A DNA stretch of 23,061 nucleotides. Origin: JAEULH01 sp963746275 (lineage in GTDB: Bacteria; Pseudomonadota; Alphaproteobacteria; Rhodospirillales; Defluviicoccaceae). Shown here in pieces: positions 8,537-19,300 of the stretch; within the stretch, counting starts at the first letter, position 1, and every line of letters starts with the position of its first letter. The position numbers and the translations under genes were made by a program. The DNA is taken from the NCBI GenBank assembly GCA_963746275.1, contig CAVVAX010000029.1, positions 1 to 23,061 of the forward strand, in the 5' to 3' direction. A model generated the notes under the pieces. It searched no databases. It was not told the origin of the DNA and saw nothing but the letters and a program-made list of their open reading frames with translations.

Positions 8537-8657
8537 ACCCTCACCCTCCGGCTGCGCGGGTCCCTCCCTCTCCCGCCGGGCGGGCAAGGGCTGGCCGGGC
8601 GCAGGTCCGGCCGCTCGTCTCCCTCTCACGCTTGCGGGAGAGGGTCGGGGTGAGGGT
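8537..8657. repeat. Nested inverted-repeat intergenic element
   Basis: Two pairs of perfect arms are nested. The outer arms are ACCCTCACCC (8537-8546) and GGGTGAGGGT (8648-8657). The inner arms are CCCTCTCCCGC (8566-8576) and GCGGGAGAGGG (8634-8644). A competing hairpin pairs CCCTCTCACGC (8621-8631) with the same right inner arm, with one mismatch. Short palindromes with CCCTCACCC and CCCTCTCCCGC cores are common dispersed intergenic repeats in GC-rich Proteobacteria, so this is probably one copy of such a family. It fills the 276-base gap between atpC and nfi, and transcribed from the atp side it could form a strong hairpin that ends or stabilises the atp mRNA. Confidence 0.65.
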
Positions 8658-8714
8658 GCCGCCACCGGCCGCCTCAGCCCACCGCCACGCTTCGGGCAAG
8701 CGTCGCCAGCGTGA

Positions 8715-9140
8715 CTAATGGCCGCCTTTCTCGTAGGCGTCCAGCGCCGCGAGCATGGCCTCCGCCGCGCGCAGCTCGCGCTCGGCACCGAGGCGAACGC
8801 CCGGCGTGTCCGCGGACATCAGCGCGTCGTGCGCCCGCTTCAGCCGATCCTCGGCCTCGTCGCGGGTGATCTCCTTGACCGGGATCGCCTCCTCGGCGAG
8901 CACCGTGCAGCGCTCGGTGGTGACCTCGGCGAAGCCCTGCTCGACGAAGATCTGGTCGCGGATCTTCAGGTTCTGCTCGCGGATCTCGACCGTGCCCGGC
9001 CTGAGCGTAGACAGCATCGGCGAGTGCCCGGGCAGGACGCCGAAGTTGCCGGCCTCCCCGGGAATGACCACCATCTCCGCCGGCTGTGACAGCATCATCC
9101 GCCCCGGCGTGACGATCTCGAAGACGAAGGTGTCGGCCAT
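8715..9140 (-). CDS. atpC: ATP synthase F1 epsilon subunit
   Basis: The epsilon subunit is part of the central stalk and its C-terminal helices can inhibit ATP hydrolysis. ATG 9140 gives 141 residues starting MADTFVFEIVTPGRMMLSQ. The N-terminal beta-sandwich is clear from VVIPGEAGNFGVLPGHSPML, typical of the family, and the C-terminal helical hairpin runs from about residue 90 (EITRDEAEDRLKRAHDAL) to the end. The start is preferred over upstream in-frame codons because it begins the conserved domain and lies ten bases after the atpD stop, with AGGGG just before it. It is the last gene of the atpHAGDC operon; the inverted-repeat element follows. The frame is intact. Confidence 0.97.
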   Translation of the reverse strand: MADTFVFEIVTPGRMMLSQPAEMVVIPGEAGNFGVLPGHSPMLSTLRPGTVEIREQNLKIRDQIFVEQGFAEVTTERCTVLAEEAIPVKEITRDEAEDRLKRAHDALMSADTPGVRLGAERELRAAEAMLAALDAYEKGGH

Positions 9141-9150
9141 GGCCTGCCCC

Positions 9151-10575
<1,425 letters not shown>

Positions 10576-10627
10576 TGCCAATGCTCCTCTGGCGATGGCG
10601 ACCTGTTGTCCTCAGGCCTTGACGGGC

Positions 10628-11521
10628 TCACAGCGCCTCGGCGCCGGAGATGATCTCGATCAGCTCGGTCGTAATCGCCGCCTGGCGGGTCCGGTTGTAC
10701 CTCAGCCGGAGCTTGTCGATCATGTCAGCGGCGTTGTTGGTGGCGTTGTCCATGGCGGTCATCCGCGCGCCTTGCTCCGAGGCATAGCTTTCGAGCAGCG
10801 AGCGGAAGATCTGCATCGACAGGTTGGCCGGCAGCAGTGCCCCGAGTAGCTGATCCTCGGCCGGCTCGAGCTCATACTCGGCCCCGCCCCCGGCCGCCTT
10901 CTCCGCGCCCGCCGCCTTCAACTGCTCGACCGGGAACGGGATGATCTGCTTGAAGGTGACGACCTGCGAGATCGCCGACTTGAAGGTGTTGTAGATCAGA
11001 TAGCAGGCGTCGAACTCGCCCGAGTCGAACATGTTGCGCAGGCGCTTGGCGATATCGCGCGCCGGCGCGAACTGGGCGCCGCTACGGGTGACGTTCTCCA
11101 TGGTGTCGACGATCAGGCCGGCGTGGTCGCGGCGCAGGCCGTCGCGGCCCTTGCGGCCGACGCAAAGCACCTTGACCTGCTTGCCCTCGCCGGTCAGCGC
11201 GGTGACACGCCGACGCGTCTCGCGGACGATGTTGCTGTTGAAGCCGCCGCACAAGCCGCGATCGCCGGTGACGGCAACGAGCAGGACGCTGTTGCTCGTC
11301 CCGTGGCCGGCAAGAAGCTTCGGCGCCGCTTCCAGGGACGACATGCTGGCGACGAGCTGCGCCAGCATCCGCTCCATCCGCTCGCCGTACGGCCGGCCCT
11401 CCTCGGCGGCGGCCTGCGCCCGCTTCAGCTTGGATGCGGCCACCATCTTCATGGCGGAGGTGATCTTCTGCGTCGACTGGACGCTGGCGATCCGGTTTCT
11501 GAGATCCTTGAGACTCGGCAT
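10628..11521 (-). CDS. atpG: ATP synthase F1 gamma subunit
   Basis: The gamma subunit is the rotating shaft of F1. The 297-residue frame is intact and close to normal length. Both terminal helices of the coiled-coil shaft are recognisable: MPSLKDLRNRIASVQSTQKI at the N-terminus and RYNRTRQAAITTELIEIISG at the C-terminus, the most conserved parts of the family. The central Rossmann-like part includes TGDRGLCGGFNSNIVRE. An alphaproteobacterial-style insertion rich in Ala/Gly lies around residues 200-212 (AAGAEKAAGGGAEYELEPAE). It lies 44 bases after the corrected end of atpA and 52 before atpD. Confidence 0.98.
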   Translation of the reverse strand: MPSLKDLRNRIASVQSTQKITSAMKMVAASKLKRAQAAAEEGRPYGERMERMLAQLVASMSSLEAAPKLLAGHGTSNSVLLVAVTGDRGLCGGFNSNIVRETRRRVTALTGEGKQVKVLCVGRKGRDGLRRDHAGLIVDTMENVTRSGAQFAPARDIAKRLRNMFDSGEFDACYLIYNTFKSAISQVVTFKQIIPFPVEQLKAAGAEKAAGGGAEYELEPAEDQLLGALLPANLSMQIFRSLLESYASEQGARMTAMDNATNNAADMIDKLRLRYNRTRQAAITTELIEIISGAEAL

Positions 11522-11565
11522 CAGACGCTGTTCCCCTGCTTGCCGTCTGCGACAGCGTCCGCCGC

Positions 11566-13099
11566 TTAAGAGAAGCTTTTGGCGAAGCGATCGAGGAACG
11601 CGGTGAGCTTTTTATCGGTCTCCTCGCTCAAGTCCTTCTCCGTGCGAATGGTCTCGAGGATCTCGGAACCGTTGGCGCGGATGTTCCCGAGCAGCGAGGA
11701 CTCGAAGCGGCCGATCGTCGGAGACCGGGATCTTGTCGAGATAGCCGCGCACGCCAGAGAAGATCGCGACGACCTGCTCCTCGACCGGGAACGGCTTGAA
11801 CTGCGGCTGCTTGAGCAGCTCCGTCAGCCGCTCGCCGCGGCTGAGCAGCCGCTTGGTCGAGGCGTCGAGGTCGGAGGCGAACTGGGCAAAGGCGGCCATC
11901 TCGCGGTACTGCGCCAGCTCCAGCTTGATGCTGCCGGCGACCTTCTTCATCGCCTTGATCTGCGCCGCCGAGCCGACGCGGCTGACCGAGATGCCGACGT
12001 TCACCGCCGGGCGGATGCCTTTGTAGAACAGCTCTGTCTCAAGGAAGATCTGGCCGTCGGTGATGGAAATGACGTTGGTCGGGATGTACGCCGAGACGTC
12101 GCCCGACTGCGTCTCGATCACCGGCAACGCCGTCAGCGAGCCGGAGCCGTGATCCTTGTTCAGCTTCGCCGCCCGCTCCAGCAGGCGCGAATGTAGATAG
12201 AAGACGTCGCCGGGGTAGGCTTCGCGGCCCGGCGGGCGGCGCAGCAGCAGCGACATCTGCCGGTAGGCGACCGCCTGCTTCGACAGGTCGTCGTAGAAGA
12301 TCACCGCGTGCATGCCGTTGTCGCGGAAGTACTCGCCGATTGTGCAGCCTGCATACGGAGCCAAATATTGCAGCGGCGCTGCCTCGGAGGCGGTCGCGGC
12401 GACGACCACGGTGTAGTCGAAGGCGTCGTAGTCCTGCAGCACCTTGACGAACTGGGCGACGGAGGACCGCTTCTGGCCGATGGCGACGTAGATGCAATAG
12501 AGCTTTTCGGACTCGCTCTTGGCGTTGTCGTTGACGACCTTCTGATTGAGGATCGTGTCGAGGATGATCGCGGTCTTGCCGGTCTGCCGGTCGCCGATGA
12601 TGAGCTCGCGCTGGCCGCGGCCGATGGGGATCAGGCTGTCGATGGCCTTGAGCCCGGTCTGCACCGGCTCGTGCACCGACTGTCGCGGAATGATGCCGGG
12701 CGCCTTGACGTCGGCGACCCGGCGCTCGCTCGTCTGGATCGTACCCTTGCCGTCGATGGGATCGCCGACGGCGTTGACGACACGGCCCAGCAGCGCCTTG
12801 CCCACCGGGATGTCGACGATAGCGCCGGTTCGCTTGACGACGTCGCCCTCGCGGATCATCCGGTCGTCGCCGAACAGCACGACGCCGACGTTGTCCTCTT
12901 CGAGGTTCAGGGCCATGCCGCGGGTGCCGTCGGGGAACTCCACCATCTCGCCGGCCTGGACCTTGTCGAGGCCGTGAACGCGGGCGATGCCGTCGCCGAC
13001 CGAAAGGACCGTGCCGACCTCGGCGACCTCCGCCTCCGTGCCGAACTTGGCGATTTGCTGCTTCAGAATGGCGGAAATTTCCGCGGCGCGGATTTCCAT
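11566..13099 (-). CDS. atpA: ATP synthase F1 alpha subunit, one frameshift near the end
   Basis: The alpha subunit holds the non-catalytic nucleotide sites of F1. It starts MEIRAAEISAILKQQIAKFG at ATG 13099 and shows the beta-barrel domain, Walker A GDRQTGKT (residues 169-176), VYVAIGQKRSSVAQ-like YVAIGQKRSSVAQFV, and PAVNVGISVSRVGSAAQ. Near 11719 the frame shifts within YLDKIPVSD. Removing one G from GACGATCGG restores SDIGRFESSLLGNIRANGSE and carries the protein to TAA at 11566-11568, ending RFAKSFS. The corrected length is 510 residues, exactly as expected. Without correction the frame would read past the normal end into unrelated sequence and stop at 11612. The ATG overlaps the atpH stop in TAATG, so the two are translationally coupled. 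Confidence 0.97.
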
Positions 13100-13659
13100 T
13101 ATCCGATCCCCTTCATGGCAAGGCTCAACCGTTTCAGCTTGGTGCTGAGGGAGAAGTCGATCATCCGAGAGCCGACCTTGACGACCAGCCCGCCTAGAAG
13201 CTGCGGGTCCACCCGGGTCGACAGGGCGACGTCGGTGCCCACCGCCTTCTTGAGGATCGCCTCGACCGCGCCGAGCTGCTCCGGCGACAACGCCTGCGCA
13301 GCGACCACCTCGGCAACCGTCTCTCCGCGCCGCTCGGCCATCATCTCCTGGTAGGCGGCGATCATCGCCGGCAGGGCGAACAGCCGCCGGTTGGCGGCGA
13401 CCAGGCCGACGAACTTCTGTACCAGCGGGCCGATGCCCACCGCCTGAAGGACGGCGGTCAGACCGCGCTGCTGGTCGTCTCGGGAAATGACGGGGGAGCG
13501 GATCAGCCGCTGCAGGTCGGCGCTGCCCTCGATCATGCTCGCCAGCCGCTGTAGTTCGTCGGCGACGGTGTCGAGCGCTTTATCCCCCTCGGCCAGCTCG
13601 AACAGAGCGGCCGCATAGCGTTGGGCAAGGCCGGAGGAGCCTTTGGTCTTGGTTGTCAC
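13099..13659 (-). CDS. atpH: ATP synthase F1 delta subunit
   Basis: The delta subunit (OSCP) connects the F1 head to the peripheral stalk. GTG 13659 gives 186 residues beginning MTTKTKGSSGLAQRYAAALF, which matches the usual N-terminal helix of the family; the frame stays open upstream but the extra Arg-rich residues do not look like protein. The C-terminal signature is present: VDPQLLGGLVVKVGSRMIDF, followed by SLSTKLKRLSLAMKG. The TAA stop overlaps the atpA start in TAATG. It is the first gene of the operon. No F0 genes (atpI, atpB, atpE, atpF) are in the window; alphaproteobacteria typically keep them at another locus. Confidence 0.95.
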   Translation of the reverse strand: MTTKTKGSSGLAQRYAAALFELAEGDKALDTVADELQRLASMIEGSADLQRLIRSPVISRDDQQRGLTAVLQAVGIGPLVQKFVGLVAANRRLFALPAMIAAYQEMMAERRGETVAEVVAAQALSPEQLGAVEAILKKAVGTDVALSTRVDPQLLGGLVVKVGSRMIDFSLSTKLKRLSLAMKGIG

Positions 13660-13754
13660 CCGGGAGCGCCCTCGTTCTTGTTTTATTGTCGGGCCGCAAA
13701 GTGCACCGGCCCGCAACCGCGTCGCGCGAACCCGCCGGGGTTCAGCGCGCCTGT

Positions 13755-13783
13755 TCTGTAACACACTCGTTTTGCCCTTGCAA
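13755..13783 (-). promoter_or_regulatory. Weak candidate promoter for the atp operon
   Basis: On the minus strand TTGCAA (13783-13778) and TACAGA (13760-13755) are separated by 17 bases, in the only clearly less GC-rich patch upstream of atpH (about 13675-13790). Matches to the consensus boxes are modest (four and three of six). The spacing and position, about 100 bases before the GTG start, are reasonable. Confidence 0.3.
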
Positions 13784-13957
13784 CCGCACTTCCCGGCCGC
13801 GACCATCGCCAAAACCCGCGGATTCTCTCGGTCCTGAGCCTCCGCAGGCGAAGCCACCGGCACCCCATCTCGCGGCCGCAGCAAGGCCTCGCGGTCATCA
13901 TGACGGGCTGGTGCTGCGCCAGGTGAGCGGCGCCCGAGGCGGCAGGTGGCGGAAGGG

Positions 13958-14761
13958 CTATGCCGGCTTCGCTGCCGTACCGCACAACTCGGCGATGGCG
14001 CCGAAATAGGCGCGCCTGCCGATCATCATCAGGTCATTGTGGCCGGCGCCCGGCACCTTCACCAGCTTCTTCTCCGGCGCCGGCGAGGCCTCGAACAGGG
14101 CGCGGGCGTCGCCGATGGGAATGATCCAGTCGCGCTCGCCATGGACGATGAGCGTCGGCAGCCTCACCCGGTCGATCTTCTCCACGTTGCCAAAGCCGTC
14201 CCGCTGCTCGTAGGCGTCCGGCAACTGGAGGAAGCCGATGCGCTCGATCAGGGGGAAGGTGTAGGCGAAGGCGCTTTCGAGAATTAGCCCTGCAAGGCCG
14301 TCGCCGCAGCGCGACGCGACCTCGAGTGCCGGCGCGCTGCCGAGCGACCTGCCCATCACGTACAGGCGTTCCGGCTTGATGTCGTGCGCGGCGAGGACCT
14401 CGCCCAGGCGCTCGAAGACGACGACCGCATCGCCGACCAGCGCCGTGGCCGTAGGGGTGCCATCGCTCATGCCATAGCCGCGGTAGTCGACGACGAAAAG
14501 GCTGAGGCCGATCTCGGTGTAGAACGAGGCGATGGTGTCGTAGTCGGACGCGATCTCGCCGTTACCGTGGAAAAACAGGACCAGCGGCGCCGTCGGGCCA
14601 GCCAGGAACAGCTTGCCGCCGAGCGAAATCTGGTCGGTGACGGGGACGCGCACGGCATGAACCCCGGGCGGCAGGTGCGGCACGCCGGTTTCGCGGCGGG
14701 GATAGAAAAGCACGCCGAGCACCTCTGGCCGGTCGAGGACATCGTACGTCTTCTCCGTCAT
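13958..14761 (-). CDS. Alpha/beta hydrolase, ABHD12/13-like
   Basis: A serine hydrolase of unknown substrate. ATG 14761 (MTEKTYDVLDRPEVLGVLFY) has AGGAGG four bases upstream and yields 267 residues in an intact frame; the in-frame ATG at 14836 lacks this site. Family features in order are the oxyanion-hole motif FFHGNGE (residues 63-69), VVDYRGYGMSDGTPT (90-104), the nucleophile elbow GRSLGS with Ser139, the acid Asp211 in HGERDWIIP, and His241 in PGAGHND. This arrangement resembles the ABHD12/13/17-like and Bem46-like group of lipases and thioesterases. There is no signal peptide or membrane segment, so it is probably cytoplasmic. It sits upstream of the atp operon on the same strand with nearly 300 bases between, and diverges from the nuclease operon. 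Confidence 0.85.
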   Translation of the reverse strand: MTEKTYDVLDRPEVLGVLFYPRRETGVPHLPPGVHAVRVPVTDQISLGGKLFLAGPTAPLVLFFHGNGEIASDYDTIASFYTEIGLSLFVVDYRGYGMSDGTPTATALVGDAVVVFERLGEVLAAHDIKPERLYVMGRSLGSAPALEVASRCGDGLAGLILESAFAYTFPLIERIGFLQLPDAYEQRDGFGNVEKIDRVRLPTLIVHGERDWIIPIGDARALFEASPAPEKKLVKVPGAGHNDLMMIGRRAYFGAIAELCGTAAKPA

Positions 14762-15103
14762 CGCCCCTCCTGTCGACGACCGCGCCAGACGACCCCGCCA
14801 GGAGCCGGCCAACCGCCCGAAATTCTTCCAAACCATTCGCTGCGCTTCCCTTAGCGCGCCGCCGCACGCAGTTCACCATCAATTTCTGCCACATCGGCGC
14901 AGGCGCCAGCCTCCCAGGCGCTCCCTGCGCCGGCCTCCCGACGTGGGCCGGCGCGGGCATACGCCTAAACAGGCTCTTTGCGGCGGTGCGCGGGCCCACA
15001 TTTTGTGGCAGTATCCCACACGCGAGCGAGCGGCGGAACCTGCCTCTCGCGACGGCGGCGAAGAGAGTGCCGCTCGGGTCGTCCCCTTCACTGCCCCCGG
15101 CGC
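14762..15103. other. Divergent intergenic region
   Basis: These 342 bases separate the minus-strand hydrolase from the plus-strand nuclease. I see no gene. Around 14996-15020 the five-base words CCACA, TGTGG and CCACA alternate (CCACA-TTT-TGTGG at 14996-15008, then a second CCACA at 15016-15020), forming two overlapping small palindromes about 85 bases before the nuclease start. They might be a regulator-binding site; no clear -35/-10 pair was found. Confidence 0.35.
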
Positions 15104-16360
15104 ATGAAATTCATCCACACCGCCGACATCCACCTCGACAGCCCCCTCTCTGGCTTGAGCGCCGCTAGGGGAGCGCCGGTCGAGCGCCTGCGCGACTCGA
15201 CGCGCCAGGCGTTGCGCAACCTGGTCGACTACGCCCTGGCCGAGGCGGTCGACTTCATCGTCATTGCCGGCGACCTCTATGACGGCACCTGGCGCGACTA
15301 CTCGACCGGCTTGTTCCTCGTCGCCCAGATGGCGCGGCTGGCGGAGGCCGGCATCCCCGCCTACGTCGTCCTCGGCAACCATGACGCCGAGAGCAAGCTG
15401 ACCCGCCAGCTCAGGTTGCCCGTGAACGTCCACGTCTTTCCCGCCGACCGGGCCGCCACGGTCGGCTTCGACGCCCATGACGTCGCCCTGCACGGCCGCA
15501 GCTTCGGAACGGCCGCGGTCAACGAGAACATCGCCTTCGCCTACCCGCAGGCCGAGCCGGGCCGGTTCAACATCGGCCTCCTGCACACGGCCGCCGGCGG
15601 CCGCGAGGCGCACGCCAATTATGCCCCCTGCGCGCTCGCCGACCTGCTCGACAAGGGCTACGACTATTGGGCCCTGGGTCATGTCCACGCCCGCGAGGTC
15701 GTCTGCGAGCGTCCGCACATCGTCTTTTCCGGCAACCTCCAGGGGCGCAACGTCCGCGAGACCGGCGCCAAGGGCTTCACCGTCGTCCACGTCGAGGGCG
15801 GGCGAGTGCTTTCCGCCGACCACGTTGCCGCCGACACGGTCCGCTGGTTTCGCTGCGGCATCGACCTGGCATCGGCCTTCGACCTCGACGACGTTCTCGA
15901 CGCGGTCAGCCGGCCCCTTTCCGCGGTCGCTGCCGAAGCCGGCGACAGGCTCGGCGTCGTCCGCCTCATTCTCGACGGCGCGACGCCGGCACACGCGGCC
16001 ATCGCCAGGGACCGCGAGCGTCTGGTCGCCGAGTGCCACGCGGCGGCCCTGAGAGCGGCGGGCGAGGTGTGGGTCGAGCGCGTCTGCATCTCCACCCGGC
16101 CGCCCGGCGACGTACTCGCTTCGGCCGAACGGCCGGATGCCATCGGCGCCCTGCTGCGTTCAATCGCGGCCATGACCACCGACGAAGCGGCGCGGGCCGC
16201 GCTCTCGGCCGAGCTGGGCCAGATCGTCTCGCGGTTGCCGGCCGAAATCCGCGGGCCGTTGGCCGAGGACGGCGCCACAGCCGATGCGCGGCTCGACGAC
16301 ATCATCGCCGCGGCGCGCGATTTGCTCGCCGGGCGCATCCACGCCGAGGACGGCGCATGA
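15104..16360 (+). CDS. Mre11/SbcD-like DNA exonuclease (YhaO type)
   Basis: A calcineurin-like metallophosphoesterase of the DNA-repair nuclease group, likely working with the ATPase encoded next. ATG 15104 begins MKFIHTADIHLDSPLSGL directly at the first metal motif; the frame is open 42 codons further upstream, but those residues are not protein-like. Length is 418 residues. The five phosphoesterase motifs are present: Asp8 and His10 (TADIHLD), Asp57 (IAGDLYDG), Asn92-His93-Asp94 (GNHDA), His161 (LLHT) and His193/His195 (GHVHAREV). Residues beyond about 280 form the less conserved capping and C-terminal part. The sequence resembles Bacillus YhaO and its proteobacterial relatives more than E. 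coli SbcD. Its TGA overlaps the next ATG (ATGA), so the two are coupled. The frame is intact. Confidence 0.9.
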   Translation: MKFIHTADIHLDSPLSGLSAARGAPVERLRDSTRQALRNLVDYALAEAVDFIVIAGDLYDGTWRDYSTGLFLVAQMARLAEAGIPAYVVLGNHDAESKLTRQLRLPVNVHVFPADRAATVGFDAHDVALHGRSFGTAAVNENIAFAYPQAEPGRFNIGLLHTAAGGREAHANYAPCALADLLDKGYDYWALGHVHAREVVCERPHIVFSGNLQGRNVRETGAKGFTVVHVEGGRVLSADHVAADTVRWFRCGIDLASAFDLDDVLDAVSRPLSAVAAEAGDRLGVVRLILDGATPAHAAIARDRERLVAECHAAALRAAGEVWVERVCISTRPPGDVLASAERPDAIGALLRSIAAMTTDEAARAALSAELGQIVSRLPAEIRGPLAEDGATADARLDDIIAAARDLLAGRIHAEDGA

Positions 16361-19300
16361 AGATCGAGCGGCTGTCGCTCGCCAGATACGGCCATTTCAC
16401 CGATCAGGAGCTCGAGCTCGACGGCGATGGCACCCGTCTGCACGTGCTGCTCGGCGCCAACGAGGCCGGCAAGACGACGGCGCTTAACGCCATCACCGAC
16501 TTGCTGTTCGGCGTCGACGGACAGACCTCCTACGCCTTTCGCCACGCCTACAAAGATCTGCGCATCGGCGCGACCTTGCGCGCCAGCGACGGCCGGCGGC
16601 TCACCATCCGCCGGCGCAAGGGCAACAAGAACACTTTGCTCGACGAGGACGACCGTCCGCTCGACGAGGGCGTGCTGGCGAAAGTGCTCGGCCACGCCGA
16701 CCGGACGGTCTTCACCGGCTTGTTTGGCCTGACCCACGGGTCGCTCCGTGCCGGCGGCGACGACATGCTCCAGGCGAAGGGCGACCTGGGCCGTATGCTG
16801 TTCGAGGCCGGCAGCAGCCTGGCCGGCGCCGCCCGCGTGCTGGACGAGCTCGATGCCGAGGCGGCCGCCTTGTTCACGCCCCGCCGTTCCGCGGGGAAAC
16901 CTTTCTACGCCGCGGATGACGCCATGATTGCCGCGGGGCGGAGGGTGAGCGAGCTGGCGCTGCGGTTCGACGACTGGCGGCGCAACGAACGCGAGATGGG
17001 CGAGACCGAAGCGGCGCTGGCAGAGGTCTGCGCCGCGCTCAAGCGGCTGGAGGAACGCCGCGCGCTGCTGGAGCGGATCCGGCGCACGGCGCCGCGGCTC
17101 GAGGCCTTGCGCGAAGTCGAGGCAGAGTTGGGCAAGCTTACCGACGTTCCTATGCTCCCGGACGATGCCGGCGATTGTTTCGAGAGCGCGCGCCGGCGCC
17201 TGGACGTGGCGCGGGCGCGGCTGGATCGGGAGCAGGCCGCCGCGGCGGAGGCGCGCCGAGAGCTCGCCATGCTGGAGATCCCCGAGGCCCTGATCACGGC
17301 TGGCGACGAAGTCCGCCGCCTGTACGAGCGCCGTGGCGCGATGCTCGACGGCCGCGACGCCCTTCGCGAGCTGCTCGTGCGCCGGGAGGGGCTGCGCGCC
17401 GACCTGCGGACGATGTACGACCGCCTCGGCACGACCGCCGCTGCCGGCACGGAGACGGCACCGCCGCCGTGCGACGTGGCGCTGGCCGAGCTGCGCCGGC
17501 TGATCGCCGGCTACGCGGATCTGTGCCAGCGGCAACTCGATATCGGCGAGCGGCGGGCGAAAGCGGCGGCGGCGGTGGCCGCGGCGGAGGCGGAGCTCAA
17601 CGCAGCGGCCGTCCCGCCGGACCTGACCCGGCTCGATCTTGCGGTCGCTCAGGCGCAATGCGCCGGCGGCCTGGAAGCGGATCTCGCCGAGGCGGAACAG
17701 GCCTGGACCGAAGCCGACGTGCGGCTGGGCAGGGCGCTCGCCGGCCTGTGGCTGTGGAGCGGGGATGCTTCCGCCGTTGCCGCTTTGCCGGTGCCGGACC
17801 GCGAGACCGTCCTGCGCTTCGAGCGGGAGATCGGCCAGGCGCAGACGCTGGCCGTGCGGGCTCGCGATGCACTGGCAGCGGCACGCGAGGAGGAGGCGAA
17901 GTGCACCCGCGATCTCGCCGCCTTGGGTGACGCCGCCGGTCTGCCGACGGCGGAGGCCGTGGCCGCGGCGCGCGGCCGCCGCGACCAGGGCTGGTCCCTG
18001 ATCCGCCGGCTGTTCATCGACGGCGAGCACGTCGGGGCGACCGAGATCGAGGCGTTCGCGCCCCAGACGCGGCTCGCCGAGCGGTTCGAGCGAGCGGTGC
18101 GCGACGCCGACGGGCTTGCCGACCGCCGCCAGGTCGAGGCCGAGCGGATCGCCCGGCACGACCAGCTTCTCGCCGACCGCCAGGCCGCACAAGCGGCCCG
18201 TGCCGAACGCGAGGCGAGCGCGGCACGGTGCGAACGGGATCTCGCCGCCGTGAAGGACAACTGGTGCGCACTCTGGCAGGCCATCGGAATCCGGGCGGAG
18301 ACGCCGCGGGAGATGGAGCGATGGCTCGCCCGCCGCGACGACGTGCTTCACGCCGACGATGCCGCCCAAGCCGCTGTCCGGCGGGTGCGCGCGCTGCGCG
18401 ACCGTATGGTCCGCGAGCGCGACGACATGCTTGCCGCGCTTGTCTGTGCCGGGGCGGAGCCAGCCGCCACGGCGACGTTCGCCACCCTCGTCGAGGAGGC
18501 GCGCGTCCGCCTCGACGCCGGCCGGGCCGCCGAGCAGACCCTCGTGGCGCTGCGGCAGAAGTGCAAGAGCGACACCGCGGCGTTTCGCGAGGAAGAGTCG
18601 CGGCGCGATGCGCTGGCCGAGCAGCGGGAAGCCTGGACCGGTGCTTGGGCTGCCGCGGTGCGGCAGGTCGGCCTTCCGGCCGGCACATCGCCGGCCGCGG
18701 CGGAGAAGGCGGTCGAGCTTTGGGATGATGTCCGCCGGGCCTGGACGAGTCTCGAGGAGGTGGAGAGGCGGATCGCCCGGATCGAGCGCGACGCGGCGAT
18801 GTTCTCAGCCAGCGTTTCGCAGCTGCTGGCGGAGGTCCTTCCGGGGCTCACCGCCGGCGAGCCCACGGCGGCGATGCACGCCGCCTTCGAACGGCTGCAG
18901 GTGGCCTGCCGCGACGCGCAGAAGCGCCAGGACCTGCAAGCGCGGATGGACGCCGCCGCCCAAGCGGCGCAGTCGGCAGCCGCGGCCGCCGACGACGCGA
19001 GAGCGGCCATCCGAGGCCTGATCGCGATGGCCGGCTGCGCCAGCGAGGAGGAGCTGCCGCTTGCCATCGGCCGCTCCGCGCGAAAGGCGATGCTAGTGGC
19101 CCGCGCCGATGCGCTGCGGCGCGAGATCCTCGCCGATGCCGACGGCCGCAGCCTTGCCGAGGCCGCGGCGGAGGCCAGCAGCATGGATCCGGACCGGCGG
19201 CAGAGCGAGTTCGCCGCGCTCACGCGCGAGATCGACGAGCTGTTCGCCGAGACGCAGCGGCTCGGCGCCAGCAAGCAGGCGCTGTTGCAGCGGCGCGAGC

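Noticed and set aside
13660..13884. N-terminal extension of AtpH from the ATG at 13884
   Set aside because: The extra 75 residues are Arg/Cys/Gly-rich and unlike the delta subunit, and the region holds the candidate promoter.
15667..16356. Upstream extension of the YhaN-type frame by 230 codons
   Set aside because: It runs through the nuclease gene in another frame with Arg/Pro-rich residues; ATG 16357 begins the conserved MKIERLSLARYGHF start and overlaps the nuclease stop.
15679..18369. An 896-codon open frame on the minus strand opposite the nuclease and YhaN-type genes
   Set aside because: Antisense to genes with clear motifs; long open frames opposite GC-rich genes are expected because stop codons are rare.
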